Positions 21,599-32,407 of a DNA stretch of 64,000 nt are shown here, piece after piece. The stretch lies in the NCBI GenBank assembly GCA_020809705.1, contig CP085830.1, positions 5,456,001-5,520,000 of the forward strand, written 5' to 3'. Below the pieces are notes generated by a model. It had not been told where the DNA came from, searched no databases, and worked only from the letters and a program-made list of their open reading frames with translations. The position numbers and the translations under genes were made by a program. This DNA comes from Calonectria ilicicola (Eukaryota > Ascomycota > Sordariomycetes > Hypocreales > Nectriaceae). Positions within the stretch are counted from its first letter, which is position 1. The number at the start of each line of letters is the position of its first letter.

Positions 21599-23335
21599 GG
21601 GGCTGGTGCTCGCTACCCTTCACCTTGATTCAAGAAGTGACGATTTTTGTGATGGAATTTGACCGCATCTTGATGAACAGTTTGGCAAGTTTGTTCTGGG
21701 TGTTCCAAAGACAAGCTTGGACGCTGTAGACGCGAAAATTACGCGGCCATCCTCGTATGCCAGGTTCCCTTGTTGAGCATCGATGCTTGGGCATCGGATG
21801 TTCCTGTTACTCCTGGGAGGCTACATGTATGAGCACGATCGATCAGCATCTTTATTCTTCGGAATGGATCAGCTCATAATATCCAATTGACGTGATTGTG
21901 AGAAATAATGCAAGTAGTATCCCTGCTTACTGGCTTCCGACTGTGTACGTGGTCTTCTCCTACATCGGACTACTTAGCACGCGTGTTTTTTTTTAGGGAA
22001 AAAGAAAAAAAGTGCTGCGCCGACTACATCTGCAGCTAACAGAAAATTTGAAATATTTTTTGTTTGTTTCTTTGTTTCTTTGTCCACCCATTAGCGCAGT
22101 GGGTTAGTGGCGCATCATGATCCTCACCAAAAAGATTTTCTTTAGTGAAACATTTCACCATACGAAAGACGTGTGCCTCACACCACGATCAAGCCCGTAG
22201 GGTCAGGATACCTAGAGAACTTCAGTACTAAGAAAGCCATATCCATTCGAAAAGATGTACAGGCAAAACATCTGGCCCAGCATCGTGCAGATTTTTCGCA
22301 GGCGACTAAAAGGAAAAAAAGAAAACACCACGGCGCTACAGGGTAATAGTGTTGTGGCAAAAATCAAGAGTAGCCCGCCGGGGATCAAATAGCTACTTCC
22401 CCAGAAGCTTGAACCATGTGCAATGATGCAACAACTGGGATTCTTTAGCCTCGTATGCCGATTGATGGTAGTCTGCAACGTGGATTCCCTGTCCACGGAT
22501 CCTTTTGGGCAGCGAGGAAAGAAAAAACTTGCAAAACCCTCCCCACTGGGCAAAGTGAGGCGCATGATGGGTGAGCTGAAGTGGAGAGCCCCGTGGAGAG
22601 CCCTCGCCGCGGGCTGCAGTGCTAGCCCAGGCAACCTCGACAGCGAATTGGTCCTGGGCGTGGCCTGGGCCCGGTGGACGCGAGCTAAACATCATCGGAT
22701 GACGGGGCTTTTGGGGGGACCCGTCCGGGCCGTGTCGTCTAGCGGGAAAACAGCAGATAAGTTGTTGCATGTGCTTCGATTGAGCTTGGTGCCGTCGTTC
22801 CCGCGCTGCTCACAGGTGCTAGCGCATCCAATCGAGCACGAGACCAAAGTCAAAAGCCCCTATTCGCGAGGGCTCTGCCAGATGAGAGATGAGGGCCTGC
22901 TTGGCGAGTCCGTGATGCAGCTGGATTAGGCCACGGTGGAGCCTTAGCTGGTTGACGTGCAGGGGGTGGGATGACGTACCTTGGCACCCAATGATGATCC
23001 TGTTGAGGTTGAGGGCTATATCACGGCGTCTGGCACCGTCGAGACGGCTCTGAGGTGTGCCCAAGCCCAGCAACTACACCAGACGCCGTCGATTGAATCG
23101 GGATCCTGTCTCGGGCACGTGTCGCGGCCTCACTTTGATGCTCAATGCTGAATTTTCAAGGCGGTGGCTATTCCTAATCGGGCCAGACTAGGGCAGCCGG
23201 TTTAATTTGGGGACAATTTTGTAGCCTGTGACGACCCTTTCGAGCCTGTCACTGTGCTGCACCGCACTGCGCTGCACGTCAGATCGTTCTTTGCAACTTC
23301 TCAGCCCAGCTCATCTCATCTCAGCTCATGTCAAG
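21599..23335. other. Intergenic, promoter region between divergent genes
   Basis: About 1.7 kb with no convincing gene. Frames of 125-168 codons overlap on both strands near 22.4-22.9 kb but lack domains, and I regard them as chance. A tRNA-like A-box occurs near 22091 without a B-box. Confidence 0.4.
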
Positions 23336-24685
23336 ATGAACGGGCGCGCTCACAGGCATGGTCGTCCAGCATCGCAACCGCCGCCCATGCGGGGATCTCG
23401 AGGAATAGGAATAGCCCTCGGTGGAGGAGAAGGACGACGGCGGCTGGACGCTGCCGAGAGGCCCGTCATCGCAGCCGACAACCAAGAGTGGACGCCCGAG
23501 ATGGTCTCGTGCCTCACAACCATCCGCGAGAAGCCGCTGAGGTTTCGCCAGAGCGAGGTGGGCATCTTTCACCCGGCCAGTCTCTTCGCCGACAACTTTG
23601 ACGAGCTGGAGATGGAGCTGCGGCCCGCGCCCGACGACGACGCGGGCCGGCTGGACATGGAGAACAGCGTGCCCGTGTGGAACAGCAGCTTCTGCTTTGT
23701 CGACGCTCTGCGCAGGTACGCCGCCCGCGGCCCCGAGTATAGGAGGATGCTCGTGCCGCAGATCCCCTCGCTGCTCCGCGGCGATGCCCTCGAGTGGTGG
23801 TACTCGGTCACGCTCGACGCCGGCCAGCACGCCCGGCTCCGGAGCCCAGAGACGGGCCTCAACGTCTGGTGCACCATGCTGGAGGAGCGCTTCGGACAGA
23901 ACCCGGCCATGTTCATGCAGGTGCTCAACGTCGAGAGGTTCACTCTGCAGGACGTCGCCGACCAGAAGAACTTTGCTACTTGGGTCTTTCGCCTCGCCCA
24001 CAAGGCCCTGGTCGCAAACTACCGCCTGCCGGGCCTGGTCATGCTCATCTACGAGCGTCTCGACGTTTATCTGATGGAGGAGTTCCCTTACCCAGACGTG
24101 AAAAAGGGCCTGGACGCCTGGGTGCGCTACTGCATGCGCGTGATTCCGGAGCTGTACATCAAGTGCACCGAGGGCGCGTGGAGGGACCTGGTCAACATGG
24201 ACTACGACGACGACGGCCACACGAGCGACTCGGGTCCGCATGGCTCTGCGTCTGAGGACGAGGCGTGGCCGCTCCCACCAGTTGATCACCGTCGACACAC
24301 GATTCATCAAAACGGCTATGAACCCGACGACGAGTGGCTGAGACCCAGCTCCAGCTCCAGCCGGCCATCCCGACGCAGCCCCAGAGAGGAACCGGTTGCA
24401 CTGGTCCCTTCGCCCGTGGTAGGGCTGCGGAATGGCCTTTCACGGAAGCCTCGCAGCGAGGTCCAGCGGCTGCATCAGGCCATGGCCGCCCTCAAGGCGA
24501 GCCCGCCCGATGCGAGCGGAGGTCGCTGGATCTCCCCGGACCTCCACGATGATCTGCTCCACATTCTCGGCAACATTACCATTGGCCCGCCGCCGCCGCG
24601 GGACTATGCCGAGGACCGATACGCTTCTTCAGCTTCAGACCCACCGCCGTCAAGGAGAATCAGCCTGCGAGGACGGAGATCCTAG
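23336..24685 (+). CDS. Retrotransposon Gag-like protein, possibly domesticated
   Basis: From ATG at 23336 (MNGRAHRHGRP) the ORF encodes 449 aa without introns and is distinctly GC-rich. Residues about 118-300 have the helical pattern of a Ty3-type retrotransposon Gag: FCFVDALRRYAARGPEYRRM, then SLLRGDALEWWYSVTL (the Gag 'L-x-G-x-A-L-x-W' signature), LNVWCTMLEERFGQNP, and a helical second half ending WVRYCMRVIPELY. No CCHC zinc knuckle, protease, reverse transcriptase or integrase frame lies downstream. The C-terminus is a charged, disordered tail. The intact frame and lack of RIP contrast with the AT-rich decayed repeats nearby, which suggests selection. The Gag identity is inferred from motif pattern alone. 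Confidence 0.7.
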   Translation: MNGRAHRHGRPASQPPPMRGSRGIGIALGGGEGRRRLDAAERPVIAADNQEWTPEMVSCLTTIREKPLRFRQSEVGIFHPASLFADNFDELEMELRPAPDDDAGRLDMENSVPVWNSSFCFVDALRRYAARGPEYRRMLVPQIPSLLRGDALEWWYSVTLDAGQHARLRSPETGLNVWCTMLEERFGQNPAMFMQVLNVERFTLQDVADQKNFATWVFRLAHKALVANYRLPGLVMLIYERLDVYLMEEFPYPDVKKGLDAWVRYCMRVIPELYIKCTEGAWRDLVNMDYDDDGHTSDSGPHGSASEDEAWPLPPVDHRRHTIHQNGYEPDDEWLRPSSSSSRPSRRSPREEPVALVPSPVVGLRNGLSRKPRSEVQRLHQAMAALKASPPDASGGRWISPDLHDDLLHILGNITIGPPPPRDYAEDRYASSASDPPPSRRISLRGRRS

Positions 24686-25792
24686 CGGCTTGTCGACCCG
24701 TGAGGTCACCACAAAAAAATTACACACATATTGCTTAATCATTTAAAATAACATGTAAAATAGAGGTGGATATCGGCGTTACACTGGGTTTCTTTTGTTT
24801 TCCTTACTTTTTTCAATCGGAACGGGAGCTTTTGGGGTTCCTGGCGCGTACTGGCATAGATATCAAAGGTTTCTTTCTGTCTTTGAGCATGGCTCTCACT
24901 CAAGCCTTTCTTTTTTTTTTTATCCTCCATTGTTGGTTGTGTGTGTCGTATGATGAGCTTCCTGGTATGGGTGGCACTTGGGATGAAACATGTCAACGCT
25001 AGCTTGTCTGCCCATGTCTTACAAATTTCAGCTGCAGACGTCAGGTCATATTTCATTTATGACTGGAAAAATTCTGTCGTCAACATCAGCTCGTTGGTCC
25101 GCCCCAGGCATCCCAGCCTATCAGCGAACGGCTGAGTCGCTTTGGCCTTCATATATCAGAAACAAGGTGCTTTGGCAGAGTGCGCTAAACTGGTTCGGTC
25201 GACACAAAGACCAGCGAGATGGTCAGTGTCTTGTCATTATGACGTCGGCAGGCACGATTAATTAGCTTGACAGCATCAGAGGGTCCCTGCGTGGTTGGCT
25301 CGAGTGTCATCTGGATTTGGTGGACTGGGTTGTTTGCCGGTTTCACTTTGATGGAGTAGATGGAACTGGTCACGAGGCATAGATCGCTTGGAAGCCTTGT
25401 AGTAGTTAGAGGCAATGTAATCGTAATTGGAAATTTTCACTGCCATTTTTATTTGATGCATTGTGGTGAAATATCCTGTGTTGGAGAAGGCCCGAATAAT
25501 ATCCAACGTGATGCAGCTATTTGTGCACGCGGAGTGTCTATCAGAATTAGAAGGACAATGTCAAGTGTAGTTAGTTGGAAGATGGAACCTTGTATGTTAG
25601 TTGAAGACTGGAATAGTCGTTGCCATTATCAATGTTTGTTACTGTTGCGTAGAGTTGGTGGTTCTCTTCTCTTCTTTTTTATTTATTTATTCTAAAAGCT
25701 TTGAGTGACTTGAGAGAGCCTGTGCGTCACTCGCAAACATACATCTATGCATAAAAAGTAGTAAAAGCTAAACAAAGTGGCTATTTTAGGCA
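24686..25792. other. Intergenic between converging genes
   Basis: About 1.1 kb holding 3' regions of the Gag-like gene and the CocE-type hydrolase. Homopolymer T and A runs are present. No gene is recognised. Confidence 0.4.
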
Positions 25793-27544
25793 TTATACAA
25801 ATGGCAGAATAATATGACTTGGCGTATCTCCACCAAAGTGAACCCGGTGAAGGCCCTTATTATCCACATGATCATGTGTACCAAAGTTGCTCACAGCTTT
25901 GCTTCGCCCACTAATGTCAACTCGGAGACTCTCTCCAGCTTCGTACTCGATTCCAAAGGCCCAAATTCCAATTTCCAGCTTGACAACATCTCCTGGAGGC
26001 ACCTTGTCTTGCTTCTCGTGAGGATAGAATGGCCAGTTTGGATGCATGCTCTTTTTCTCATCAATCTCTCGGAGGGAAGCTCTCAAGATACCGGTAGGGC
26101 CTTTGAAGATGACAACCTCGGTCTGCTCTTCGGGCTTCATCTCGTCAAACGATTTGACTGGAGCCGCAGACCAAGGGATATTGAGATTCTTCATGGGTTT
26201 GCCATTCGAATCTAGCTTCTCAACAAACACGTATACATCTAGGTCATCGTAATCGGGACACGACATGTACAAAACAGCCTTTGGAAGCCCCATGATGCGA
26301 GTCGTCTTGTCAAAGGTAATAGTGAATTGCACCGAGCCTTGAGTTTCTGAGTTATAGCTCACGACCCCGGAATCGCTTGCACTCTGAGAGCTCAATACCC
26401 CGTCGGCCCCGAGGTAAAGCTTTCGATAGTCGGTGCGCTTGGGAGGAAAGTCGTCTTCGACAATGTTTGAGATTGGATCTTTGAGACCAAATCGCAGGAC
26501 AGACATTCTCACACGCGGAGTTTGGTCCCAGTTATTCTTGATTCCCTTTAAATAAAAGTCAAAGAAATCCATGAGTTCAACTGTCGCCTCCGGGTTGCCC
26601 CAAAGATCATACCACTCCTGCGTTCCATGCCAGCGGAGCCACTTGTCTGGTGTATCGATTTCTAACCAACCGCGAATGGCTCCCATACCATGCATGGTAT
26701 TTGTCCATGTTCCGGTAATGTAGGTTGGGATGGTTATCTTGGTCATGTCTGGACGCTTGTCATTCCACCAGTCGTTGGCTAGAGGATGCTTGGCAAACAT
26801 TTCGCGAAAGCTCTCCATGCCGTTGCGTCCCTTTAATAGATATTTGGAGATAAGCTTGTCGAATAAATCACCGGCGTATATTCCACCGCGAGCAAATTGT
26901 TCACGATACAAATCACCGCAGCCCTCCCATGGTGCTATGGCCTTGAGTGACGGAGGCTTCAGCGCTGCGATGAACCATTGGATAATGGCGAGGTGTGAAT
27001 TGCCTGCCAGCCCGACAGCCCCATTGCACCAAGGCATCTTGGCCAGCGCCTCAATGCAGTCGTAGCCGTCTTCAGCCTCTTGGGTTCCCATGATGCACAT
27101 GACACCTTCCGAGTCGAAACTACCTCGGGAGTCAATGTTGATTACGGCATACCCGCGAGGCACCCAGTCTGCGGGATCAATGGCTTCAAATTTTTCGAGC
27201 CCGCTCAATGTGCCAGAGGGGATACCGAGATTCCACGGCGTCATAAACTTGAGTGATGTTATGCCGTTAAACTTTTTCCCAAACGGACTCCAACAGACGA
27301 GTGCAGGGATTTTGGTAGTCGCATCCGGGGGTCGGTAGATGTCGCAATACAATTTCACCCCGTCACGGACGGTAATGGCGACATCATGCTCGACAAGGAT
27401 GTCGCACGGGAGCGCCCGAGAGTCAAATCCATTCCAGCCAGCCGGAAGGGTCTCGGTACGCGGGTTGAGTGCTTGATAGCCTGCCTCGCCTGGTGTAGGC
27501 GCACTGCAAGGGACAACGAAGGGTTTTGTTTTGAGAGAAGACAT
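25793..27544 (-). CDS. CocE/NonD family hydrolase (X-Pro dipeptidyl-peptidase S15-like)
   Basis: An intronless 583-aa ORF starting MSSLKTKPFV. Residues about 50-330 form the alpha/beta hydrolase domain: VAITVRDGVKLYCDIYRP is the usual N-terminal strand pair, DSRGSFDSEG follows, and the nucleophile elbow AVGLAGNSHLAI puts the catalytic Ser at residue 183. The C-terminal jelly-roll domain (about 365-583) ends in the family-typical HRVHFGGDTPSHIILPFV. The length matches CocE/NonD members, which cleave acyl esters or peptide-like bonds. No signal peptide is present, so it is probably intracellular. It diverges from the PhyH-like gene across 404 bp, which suggests shared control and a common pathway. 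Confidence 0.9.
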   Translation of the reverse strand: MSSLKTKPFVVPCSAPTPGEAGYQALNPRTETLPAGWNGFDSRALPCDILVEHDVAITVRDGVKLYCDIYRPPDATTKIPALVCWSPFGKKFNGITSLKFMTPWNLGIPSGTLSGLEKFEAIDPADWVPRGYAVINIDSRGSFDSEGVMCIMGTQEAEDGYDCIEALAKMPWCNGAVGLAGNSHLAIIQWFIAALKPPSLKAIAPWEGCGDLYREQFARGGIYAGDLFDKLISKYLLKGRNGMESFREMFAKHPLANDWWNDKRPDMTKITIPTYITGTWTNTMHGMGAIRGWLEIDTPDKWLRWHGTQEWYDLWGNPEATVELMDFFDFYLKGIKNNWDQTPRVRMSVLRFGLKDPISNIVEDDFPPKRTDYRKLYLGADGVLSSQSASDSGVVSYNSETQGSVQFTITFDKTTRIMGLPKAVLYMSCPDYDDLDVYVFVEKLDSNGKPMKNLNIPWSAAPVKSFDEMKPEEQTEVVIFKGPTGILRASLREIDEKKSMHPNWPFYPHEKQDKVPPGDVVKLEIGIWAFGIEYEAGESLRVDISGRSKAVSNFGTHDHVDNKGLHRVHFGGDTPSHIILPFV

Positions 27545-27948
27545 TGTGATGGATGATAGGAGAGTTTGCAGTGAGATGGTATGGCATAATTACTATGAAA
27601 GACCTGGCCATGACACTCTTTTAGCTTCATCGCCGTAATACTGTCAATGGCAACGTCCCGGGGCAAGCTATTCCGGAGCTGGGCCGTCATGGCAAGCCGG
27701 CCCCACATTCCATGACGCTAAAAGATGCCGAACCGATAAACCGACGAACCGACTCCGAACCGATTTCGGTTCAACGCGGGTCTTGATTGGGCTTGTCTTG
27801 TGATGATCAGAATGTTGGAGGGGACTTTTGGGATAATCAAACACCTCAATCTTGGAACTGTTTGCATATTGGATTATAAGAATGCCATTATTTCCAATTC
27901 CATAGTCTGAATCAACAAGCAATCAACTCATCCAGCACATCAATCACA
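27545..27948. promoter_or_regulatory. Divergent promoter between CocE hydrolase and PhyH dioxygenase
   Basis: The 404 bp between the two start codons must serve both genes. It contains an AACCGA-type motif repeated on both strands near 27730-27775 (ACCGATAAACCGACGAACCG region), a plausible binding site for a pathway regulator such as the Zn2Cys6 protein encoded 2 kb away. That link is inference. Confidence 0.5.
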
Positions 27949-29073
27949 ATGGTCGCCAACTCTACTTCCCACAAAGACGATTACTCCGTCGCCCCAGTCA
28001 AGCTGGACGAACAGGTCTCTCTGTCTGCCAAGCCGAGTGGCCTGAATAAGTTGTTCAACAACCTCGACGAGAAATTTGGAGACTGGCGCGATGACCTGCT
28101 CAGAGATGGCTTCTGCATTGTAAAGGGCGCCATTCCTCGGGACCGAGCAGACCAGTACGCCGAAGAAATGTTTCAGTACCTGGAAAACTTGTTCGTATTT
28201 CCTTCATGATGGCTACCAACTTGGTCGTGCTAACTGGCTCATTAATGCAGTGCCGGGGGTCTAGGATTCCAACGCAATGACCCTTCTACAGTTAAGGAGG
28301 CCAATCTGCCTGTCATCAACGAGAAGGGCATGTGCCACGGCTACGGTGTGGCCCACGAGAGCTTTGTATGGGATATTCGACAAGAAGCCGGCATCATTGA
28401 GGCCTTTCAAAAGGTCTATGATACCACAGACTTGATTGTATCATTTGACGCCGTTAATTTCGCCTTCCCAAACCGTGCCGATCTCAAGGCAAACAAGCCA
28501 TGGCCGCACCAAGACCAAGACCCCAAGAAGCCCGGCTTCCGGTGCTTGCAGGGCTTGGTCAACATCCTGCCTAATGGCCCCAACGACGGTGGCCTAATTG
28601 TCTGCAAGGGTGCTCACCTCCTCAGCGAAGAGTTTCATGAGGAATTCAAGAACGAGCCTGACCCGATCTGGGCATGGACAAATGAGTGGTATGGATTTAC
28701 GGACAAGGGAATGGAGTGGTTGAAGAACAAGGGCTGCGAATGGATGAAGCTCGATGCCGAGCCGGGCGACCTTTTGCTGTGGGATTCGCGAACCCCCCAC
28801 TATAACCTTTCCCCAACGGGCAGTCAGCCACGATTCTGTGTCTACACTTGTTACATGCCGGTCGCCGATGCCTCACGGGAGGAGCTCATCACCAAGCAAA
28901 AGGCATTCACAGACCTTCGCAGCACCACTCACTGGCCCAATGCCACACATATTGGAGGTCCCCCTGTTTTGCGAAATGGAGAGCCTTGCCCTTACAACCA
29001 GCCCAACAAGCCTAGAAAGGCGCCCGTTTTGTCCGAGCAGGGGTTTAAGCTTACAGGTATCCCTTATCTCTAG
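27949..29073 (+). CDS. Phytanoyl-CoA dioxygenase (PhyH)-like 2OG-Fe(II) enzyme
   Basis: Two exons (27949-28190 and 28251-29073) give 354 aa. The donor is an unusual GTTCGT, but it is the only one that keeps frame with the ATGCAG acceptor. The PhyH iron ligands are H167 and D169 (WPHQDQDP) and H264 (RTPHYNLSPTG); R275 (QPRFCVYTCYMP) is the expected 2-oxoglutarate-binding Arg. The central block FRCLQGLVNILPNGPNDGG and the C-terminal GFKLTGIPYL are typical of a fungal PhyH subgroup found in catabolic and biosynthetic clusters. It lacks a targeting signal. Together with the CocE hydrolase it could process one substrate by hydrolysis and hydroxylation. Confidence 0.9.
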
Positions 29074-29588
29074 ATGTATGGATGAGCTAGGGAATGGGAG
29101 GAGATTCGGATAGGTGGGGAATTACACCTTACTCAATGAAGACTATCCGAGATGGAGTTTTGTACGAAATAGGTTGAACAAATTGAAATTATCGTTTCCA
29201 TTTAAGGCTACTAGGAATATTCGTGACCGACTTGATGTTTGATATACGCCTCCAAGTTTCCAGTCTTGTAGATTTTAATTGGAACTAAATCTAATTTGAG
29301 CGCAAAATGACCTGCATTCATCTTGCATAAATGATCGATTATGCGACTGATTGAGCATGGCTCCACGTGTCTGCAATTCGCACTTTTCCAGTAATTAGGA
29401 AGTATGGCAGTCTTTGACCATGCGTTAGTCACCATGTCCTTGAAATATTAACCAATTAATTTCTCTGGATAGATTCAAGTGTGGCTACTTTCATCACTGA
29501 TTTAGCAGTGTACTCAGCCACCTTTCATATATTACAAATCTGACAAATGTACATTTATTTGCAGTTCAAATTTCATCATCATCACACA
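29074..29588. other. Intergenic between converging genes
   Basis: About 0.5 kb of 3' regions; no gene is recognised. Confidence 0.4.
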
Positions 29589-31896
29589 TCAATCTTGACC
29601 AAGCTCCGATGTCCCTGGCAGATCATGATCTATATGCCTCAACAACTGGCTAACATCGCCCCAGTCCCAGCCAATCTCATCAGGGTATGCAAGAAACAAT
29701 TCGCCGTCAATGGCATTGTCGCTCATCCCTATTTGAAAGGCATTATTAAAAGACAGCAAGTCTATCTCTGTCAGCAACATTACACTTGTAAGTTTATGGG
29801 TGAGATGAGCTGCCGAGTCGTACCTTGCTCGTCAGTTGTGGAAATGCCAGTATAGGTTGGTGTTGGAAGCGTTCCATGAGGGTCGAGGGAGCGGCCCGCG
29901 TCTCCTGGCAAGGTTGATGCTAGGGAGATTTCAGGATCGCAATAGTTTGAAGAGGCATGTGCAACGCCAGATCGAGGGCGAGTAAGACGGCTGGCAATGT
30001 AGGCTGTCAAGCTACTCACGAGGCCGCGTAGCTTTTGCTGAGAAATGGAGTCTCCGCATTGCGTCAGGGTTATTTCCAATGCATTATTCATGAGCTAGAA
30101 ATGGTTAATTGCATTTCTCCTCATGGGGCACTTATTCATACATCAATATCAGAATTTGCCAGGCGTGAGTTGAGGTGTGTCATGAGATACACGGCCAAAA
30201 CATAGAGTGCATGTAATGGTGGTGCTGATGTGGAAAATACCGGGCGGAGACCCCGGTCGGCGCCCTCGACGAGCAGACGCACAATGCTCCGAGCAGCGTT
30301 GGCCGCAATGGACTGACCATTTCGTATCACATGCTCATGAGGCTGGCTCACAGCACGTCTTTCGATAATGGTGCGAACGGCATCCTCGCTAATCAGGAAG
30401 CTGTTGCGGAGGAGGATTAATAAGCTGAAAAGTACGTTAGTAGTCTGTCTGCTCGATAGTGGACTGGAGCTTACGCGTTATGGTACTGGCTGGACAGAAA
30501 AGCCACTTGTGGAAAGTTTGGGGAACCGGATACCATGTCGAGGCTCGGTCTGTTTGGGTCAATAATTGGCCACGAGAATGGAATATGGTTAATTTTACCT
30601 GTAACCTACTGGTAATTCGTCGGCCCATTTCATCAACGAAGTTACCATTTCGCCTGTGCCTTGGACTTTGGCGTCGATGACGGCTTCTAGGCTTTGAGGA
30701 CTCGACTTTTCTTCTTGATGCCTATTCCGAATGCTCTTGTCGTTGATGACGCTTAGTACCTGTGCAAGGCTGGCGACCATGTGGAAAAAGCTTGGCCGTG
30801 TGCTGCCGTTCTCTTGGCTGGGCTGGACCTGGTCGCACTCGAAATCTCGGATCGTGGATGGACGCCCAAACTCAAAGGCGGACAGCTTTTCAAACGTGTA
30901 GATGCACCACCACGTCTTCCTTGCCACTGAATCTGCATCAGTGGCTGGTTCAGTAGTAGGGTGGCTACGATGTGGTGATCGCTGCAAGTGGAAGCCGAGC
31001 GTTTGGGCCATGGACACGCAAAGGGCTAGAATTGAGCACGAGCTTCTGATCTGGCCTTGCCAACGGAGCGCGCAGGACAGCAAGAAAGCTATGTGAACTG
31101 CCGTTGCCGAGTGCCAACTTAGTGCATGACCCAGCATCCCCTTGCAAAACTGTATGTATGCGTCGGCGCTCTCGACATCTTCGGCTTGGTCTAAGCGAGC
31201 AATGGCCAGCACCAGATATAGCACAAGCAGCGGTAGAGATACGCGACCATTGTATCCGAGGTCAATTCCCTCTCTGGCCGAGGCCGCGTGCAAAATGTCG
31301 AGCACAAAGTCAATATCCAGCAGGGGAAAGAGAGGGTGAAAGTTGTCAAAGTAGACTTGGATTAATCGTCGGCATTGGTCGGGCGGTGGAAGCGGCGGCG
31401 GTGCAGCAAAGACGGCCACCTCGTCAGGCGCATCGCCCAGCGCAAAGGCGGCGGCAAAGTTGAGCTTGACACCCAGTCGATAGAAAGCAAGGTCCAGCCA
31501 GCCGGTTAGCAGCTCCAGCGTGGTGCTGCCGTTGATGCGCGGCGCCATTGGCAGCCTGCCCATGAAGCGACGGCCGTCTTGCCGAGCCGACTCCGACGTG
31601 GCCGCAGCGGCGGCGGGACGAGCTGCCTGCGCGGACGAGCTGCCATCGGACAGCGAGATGCTGCCCCTCCGCGCGGCTGGGCTTCTTGGAGAAGGCTGAG
31701 ACGAGCCGGTGCCTCGACGCTCCACCTCGACGCCGGGTCGCCGTTTGTTGGTGGTGACACACGGCACGCCCGCGACGACGCAAGCGTTGCACGAGGGCTT
31801 TTGCTCGTCGCATCGCGTCTTGCGCGCGCGGCAGTAATTGCACGCAAAGTTCAATCGTCGCCGCTTGCGTGGCTGCGCTGGTGGGTTGGCGTCCAT
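29589..31896 (-). CDS. Zn2Cys6 transcription factor with fungal_trans domain
   Basis: Five exons (31896-30599, 30549-30475, 30424-30142, 30094-29824, 29767-29589) give 701 aa in a closed frame. All introns are about 50 bp with GT-AG ends. The binuclear zinc cluster is near the N-terminus: ACNYCRARKTRCDEQKPSC followed by NACVVAGVPC, preceded by the basic stretch RKRRR. The middle-homology domain (fungal_trans, about residues 170-450) includes YFDNFHPLFPLLD, the LGFHLQRSPH region and KTWWCIYTFEKLSAFEFGRP. The acidic, Trp-containing tail (EIGWDWGDVSQLL) may be an activation segment. It lies between the CocE/PhyH pair and the MFS gene and diverges from the latter, so it is a good candidate pathway-specific regulator. 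Confidence 0.92.
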
Positions 31897-32407
31897 GGCG
31901 AGATGGCAGCCGGCTGGATATTGGTGTCTCAGCCTGGTCGGGTCGGTTCAGAGCGAGGCGATCGGTGAAGCTGGCGCGCCCAATGACCAGAAGACGGGGG
32001 AGGGACCCTCTTGTCTTGACTCAATAGCAGCCAGTCTGCTGCATTCCGGGGAACGTGGGGAAGCCGCGGAATGCGGGGGACATGGAGCCGTCGACAAGGG
32101 TGACTGCGGGGAAGACGATGCTTGGAATTGCCACGCTGCGCAATGGTGCCAAGCATCGGTTCGGCAACTTGGACGACACTAGCTCGTCGGTTCGTGCTGG
32201 ATCCATTGGTGAGTCTCGATTTTTCCCCCATCAACTGCCGTTGCCGATGACCTCCCTGGTCGCGGATAGGGGCCTGGACGAGAATATATATATTCGCATC
32301 TCGATCCTGACGATCCCTTATTGATCTCGCTGCATCAACCCCGGCATCCCTGTCCACCAGGAAGCAGAGCATTTCAGTATTGGCCCGTCCTCAATTCCAA
32401 TTGCGCC
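31897..32407. promoter_or_regulatory. Divergent promoter between Zn2Cys6 regulator and MFS transporter
   Basis: A 511 bp region separates the two start codons. It contains several CGG/CCG triplets, the half-sites used by Zn2Cys6 proteins (for example near 32042-32080), but their spacing is not diagnostic. Autoregulation and co-regulation of the transporter are inferred from layout. Confidence 0.45.

Noticed and set aside
22085..22175. tRNA-like segment with an A-box-like TAGCGCAGTGGG and a CAT in an anticodon-like position
   Set aside because: No B-box (GTTCGANTCC) follows at the right distance and no acceptor stem pairs.
22212..22929. Overlapping 125-168-codon frames on both strands
   Set aside because: No recognisable features; mutually exclusive and likely chance.
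23321..24310. 329-codon minus-strand frame opposite the Gag-like gene
   Set aside because: Antisense shadow produced by high GC; composition rich in Val/His/Leu without any domain.
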